Assembly: GCA_951799425.1 (NCBI GenBank)
Contig: OX637405.1
Location: 26,391,635-26,455,634, forward strand
Reading direction: 5' to 3'
DNA: 64,000 nt
Source: Ilex aquifolium
Taxonomy: Eukaryota > Streptophyta > Magnoliopsida > Aquifoliales > Aquifoliaceae
This document shows, piece by piece, positions 61,201 through 64,000 of this stretch. The first letter of the stretch is position 1. Each line of letters opens with the position of its first letter. Position numbers and translations under genes: made by a program. The notes beneath the pieces are model-generated. The model made no database searches. It was not told the origin of the DNA and saw nothing but the letters and a program-made list of their open reading frames with translations.

Positions 61201-62076
61201 CTTCGCCCTAGGCAACAGGTAACCCTTCTTCTTCTCCGACGGTTTCTCAAAAGTTCCATATATCTCATCCAATTTCGCAAACGCCGACTTAGTCCAAATG
61301 ATAAACCTACCCAGATGGCCTCCCGGAGCGAGCTTGAGAAGATTGAGACGCTCCACATTAGCAACCTCAACTCCGGGAATGTTACGAAAAGCCTTCACTA
61401 ACTTCGAACCCTCGGTTCCGTACACAATCAGTGGGCCTTTGCGAGAGATGTATCGACGATTTCTCATTTTTCCTTTCCCTGGACGAATTGCGAGACTATC
61501 TTTAGCCTTTTCAGCATCGTGATATGCACCGACGTGCTGGAGTGCCTTGATTGCATTTGAGGTTTTCTCAATCCCCTCAACGGAATCAGAGACAACCAGT
61601 GGTATTTCGGGGACATTTTCGATCCGATGACCGCGGGCCATCACGAGAGACGGAACGGCCGTGGCGGCAATGGCGGAGGCGACGGCGTAGCGCTTCTGAT
61701 TAACCGGAATCTTGCGGTGCCACCGGCGCCAGATCTTAGTGGGAGCGAACATGCGGCCACCACGGCACATATTACCGAAAGCACCCTGACCGGCGCGGTG
61801 GGTCCCACCGCCGGGGACACGGGGAATACGAGAAACGGCGCGGCCAGTACCCCAGGACTCGGCGGAAGTTTGGTGGCCGGCCTTCTTCGACACCGCGTAG
61901 GGCTGACGAGCATTCCTGGAGATGTTGGCGTGGACGTAAGTCAAGATATCTGGTCGGATCGAGGCTTTCATGACGTTCGGCAAGGGAAGGGCGGGGGGGT
62001 TGGTGGTGGTGGAGTCGACAGACATGTCAGACTCCAGGCTGTGGACGGTGACGAGAGGGCGGGCGGCAGCTGCCAT
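58258..62076 (-). CDS. RPL4: 60S ribosomal protein uL4 (RPL4), two exons
   Basis: The coding region joins 62076-60961 and 58371-58258 (1116 + 114 nt), giving 409 residues, close to the usual plant length. It starts [19 protein letters not shown] and contains the family core: [69 protein letters not shown], and [23 protein letters not shown]. Exon 1 ends KKRKNITK at a GTATAT donor (60960). The last exon, preceded by an ATTCGGCAG acceptor (58372-58380), reads [20 protein letters not shown] and ends [12 protein letters not shown]. The product is a component of the cytosolic large ribosomal subunit that lines the peptide exit tunnel. The reading beyond 60961 into the intron is not part of the protein. 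The gene looks intact. Confidence 0.96.
59743..60891. mobile_element. hAT-type element in the RPL4 intron, 1149 bp
   Basis: Ends are CAGGGTTTTAAAATCCG and CGGGTTTTAAAACTACG. They are flanked by CTAGAAAA (59735-59742) and CTCGAAAA (60892-60899), an 8-bp duplication with one mismatch. The left part carries CCGGTT/AACCGG-rich sequence. A plus-strand leader-like region with CT repeats follows (59990-60240), including a possible donor CAACAG-GTACAT near 60216. No transposase remains. It adds about 1.1 kb to the intron, only 69 bp from the splice donor. Confidence 0.88.
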
Positions 62077-62132
62077 TTCTGAGGTTTGAGGTTGTGGCGG
62101 AGGGGAGTGGGAGTGATAGAGAATGGAGCAAG

Positions 62133-62181
62133 GCTAGGGTTTTTGGTGGGAGACGAGATTAGTGGGTATATATATATAAAT
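62133..62181 (-). promoter_or_regulatory. RPL4 telo-box-like motif and TATA-like stretch
   Basis: The minus strand has AAAAACCCTAGCC at 62133-62145, about 57 bp upstream of the ATG. This telo-box-like motif is typical of plant ribosomal protein promoters and leaders. A TATATATATA stretch lies at 62166-62181, about 90-105 bp upstream, and could act as a TATA box. Confidence 0.55.
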
Positions 62182-62189
62182 TGAGGTTT

Positions 62190-62544
62190 GAGTTAATTAT
62201 TTATTTAGCCCTAAAATTATATTATGTGTGTCAATTAAGTCCCTAAACTATATTTTGTGTCGATTTAACTCTTAAACTATATAATTTGATTCAATATGAC
62301 CATTCTGTCAAAATTTGCCATTAATTTTGATGGAAATTATCAAGTGCACGTCACATAAGTCAAAGATTAGGCAATAATTTAAGGGTTACATGAGGATTTC
62401 CGTCAAAGTTAACAACAAATTTTGATGGAAGAGTCACATTGAGTCAGATTGAATAGTTCAAGAGTTAAATTGATACAAAATATAATTTAGAGGCTTAATT
62501 GATATAAAAAAATATAATTCAGGGAGTAACTGAATAATTAACTC
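62190..62544. mobile_element. Foldback MITE with long inverted repeats (355 bp)
   Basis: GAGTTAATTAT at the left is the exact complement of ATAATTAACTC at the right. Similarity continues for more than 130 bp inward (AATTAAGTCCCTAAACTATATTTTGTGTCGATTTAACTC against the right arm). It sits just upstream of the RPL4 promoter. No duplication was identified and the superfamily is not determined. Confidence 0.8.
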
Positions 62545-62908
62545 TGGACATTTTTATCCTGAAATTTTTTTAAATTTCTAATCCATACTAAAAATTTAAA
62601 ATTCTTGCATTATGTCGTCAAAGATATTAAATAATAATAACATTATTCAAATGTACTGTTTTAAAATATTTTTTAAAGTATTGTTATTATATTTTCAAGA
62701 ATTTTTAAGTATTGTTTGTTTTTATTTTTTATTTTTTTCTTATCGGGAGTTACTTTATTCTTCTAATTATTAAAAAATATATTTAAAGAATATAATTTTA
62801 TTTACTAAAATACATCTAGATGACTTTGTAAATAGTAATTAAGTTTACACTTATTTGTTAATAATAATCACTTTTTCACTTTAAAAAACCTTTTGTACCT
62901 AATTATTA

Positions 62909-63915
62909 AGGAGAATTACACCCAGGCTCCCTAAAATTTACCAATTAATCACTCAGACTCCCTGACATTTGAAATATTATACACAGACCCCCTGAGATTT
63001 GTACGCACATAACACTTAGGCTTTTGCTATAAATATATCCGTTAATAAATTATACTTAGATCCCCTGAAGTTTGTAAATATATAATACTTAGACCCATTA
63101 AATTTAAAATATTATATTTAGATCAAAAATACTTCAATCAAAGATATAATATCAAATATTTTAAATTTTATAACAAAAATTCATGTTCTATTGTATCATT
63201 TATTGAAATAAAATTTTAATTTTTTCTTAAAAAATCGTAATTAATATAAAATTATATTATCTATTGGAATAAAACTAAAAAATCAAACAAGGGGTCTAAG
63301 TCATTCATAATAAAACATGAATTTTACATCCAAAATTCATATTCTATTATGTCATTTATTGAAATAAAATCAAAAATAAAAATATAGTTTTTAACAAAAA
63401 TCATAGTTAGTATATAATTATACTATCTATTAGAATAAAACTAAAAAAAATAAATAAGGGGTCAAACTGTAATTGATACAATATCTTTTCGCTTTAATTG
63501 AGGTAGTTTGGTATTTTAATTTGGTCGTTTAAACTACCAAATTAAATTCCAATAGACAATATAATTGCATACTAATTACGATTTTTTAATAAAAAATTGA
63601 ATTTTTATTTTTGATTTTATTTCAATAAATTATACAAAATTACATAAATTTTAATTGTAAAATTTAAAATATTTGATATTTTATCTTTGATTGAAGTATT
63701 TGTAGTCTAAGTATAACATTTTAAACTTAAGGGATCTAAGTAATATATGTTTATAAACTTTAAGGGGTATGAGTGTAATTTATTAACAGATATATTTATA
63801 GCAGAGGTTTCAGTGTTACGCACGTACAAATTTCAAGAGGTCTGTAATATTTCAAATATTAGGGAGTTTGAGTGATTAATTGACAAACTTCAGAGAGTTC
63901 GAGTGTAATTCTCCC
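62909..63915. mobile_element. Mutator-like non-autonomous element with long TIRs (1007 bp)
   Basis: Ends are AGGAGAATTACACCC and GAGTGTAATTCTCCC, with inverted similarity for about 120 bp or more (for example TTTGTACGCACATAACACT against its mirror near 63815). The flanks TAATTATTA (62900-62908) and TAATTGTTA (63916-63924) fit a 9-bp duplication with one mismatch. No transposase is present. A truncated relative lies at 56740-57140. Confidence 0.8.
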
Positions 63916-64000
63916 TAATTGTTATTGTCATTCTCTTTTGTCCATTTTCTATTAATTCTTTCAAGACGTGACAAGCAACTAATAAGTTCAAGAATTGAGC

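Overview
This is nuclear DNA from a flowering plant, probably a eudicot. Intron-containing plant genes sit in AT-rich DNA filled with nested, decayed transposable elements. I could not run database searches, so family names rest on reading motifs and on termini that can be checked in the sequence. The species is not identifiable.

Only two protein genes look intact. The gene for cytosolic ribosomal protein uL4 (RPL4) is on the minus strand (exon 1 62076-60961, exon 2 58371-58258), and its single long intron carries a 1.15-kb hAT-type element. A small gene for the gamma-tubulin-complex protein MZT1/GIP1 is on the plus strand (20670-20894), probably with a long 5'-UTR intron that holds another TIR element. 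Two more host genes are degraded. A plastid-type MATE transporter (exons between 23004 and 27758) has lost its middle exons and is cut off by a retrotransposon fragment. A DA1-like LIM/peptidase gene (43412-47975) keeps its zinc-binding HEMMH motif but has frame breaks.

Layout: 1-10390 is a decayed Tat-lineage Ty3 retrotransposon lying in reverse (gag, protease, RT, two RNase H domains and integrase on the minus strand, plus an antisense extra ORF on the plus strand). It is interrupted by a hAT MITE and a solo LTR. 10433-13100 is the LTR, primer site and gag of a second Ty3 element. 13283-15665 is a dead Mutator transposase. 16652-17700 holds a Tourist-like element and a SINE. 18200-21000 is the MZT1 locus. 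23004-27758 is the MATE pseudogene. 28050-32640 is the 3' part of another Tat-type element with a better preserved antisense ORF. 32930-38000 is a rearranged endogenous pararetrovirus (Caulimoviridae-like) ending in a promoter-like region. 38286-43400 is mostly unassigned. 43412-47975 is the DA1-like locus. 48000-57150 is repeats (hAT MITE, PIF-like element, Helitron, Mutator-like fragment). 58258-62180 is RPL4. 62190-63915 holds a foldback MITE and a long-TIR element.

The strongest results are element ends with target-site duplications: four 8-bp hAT insertions (three perfect or one mismatch, in two families each present twice), a fifth hAT in RPL4, a 3-bp Tourist-type insertion, a 5-bp solo-LTR insertion, a SINE, and a Helitron with its 3' hairpin and CTAG end. 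The most unusual region is the pararetroviral insertion. It holds an inverted partial copy and a direct duplication of its own sequence, has premature stops that differ between copies, and ends with a TATA box preceded by TGACG motifs.
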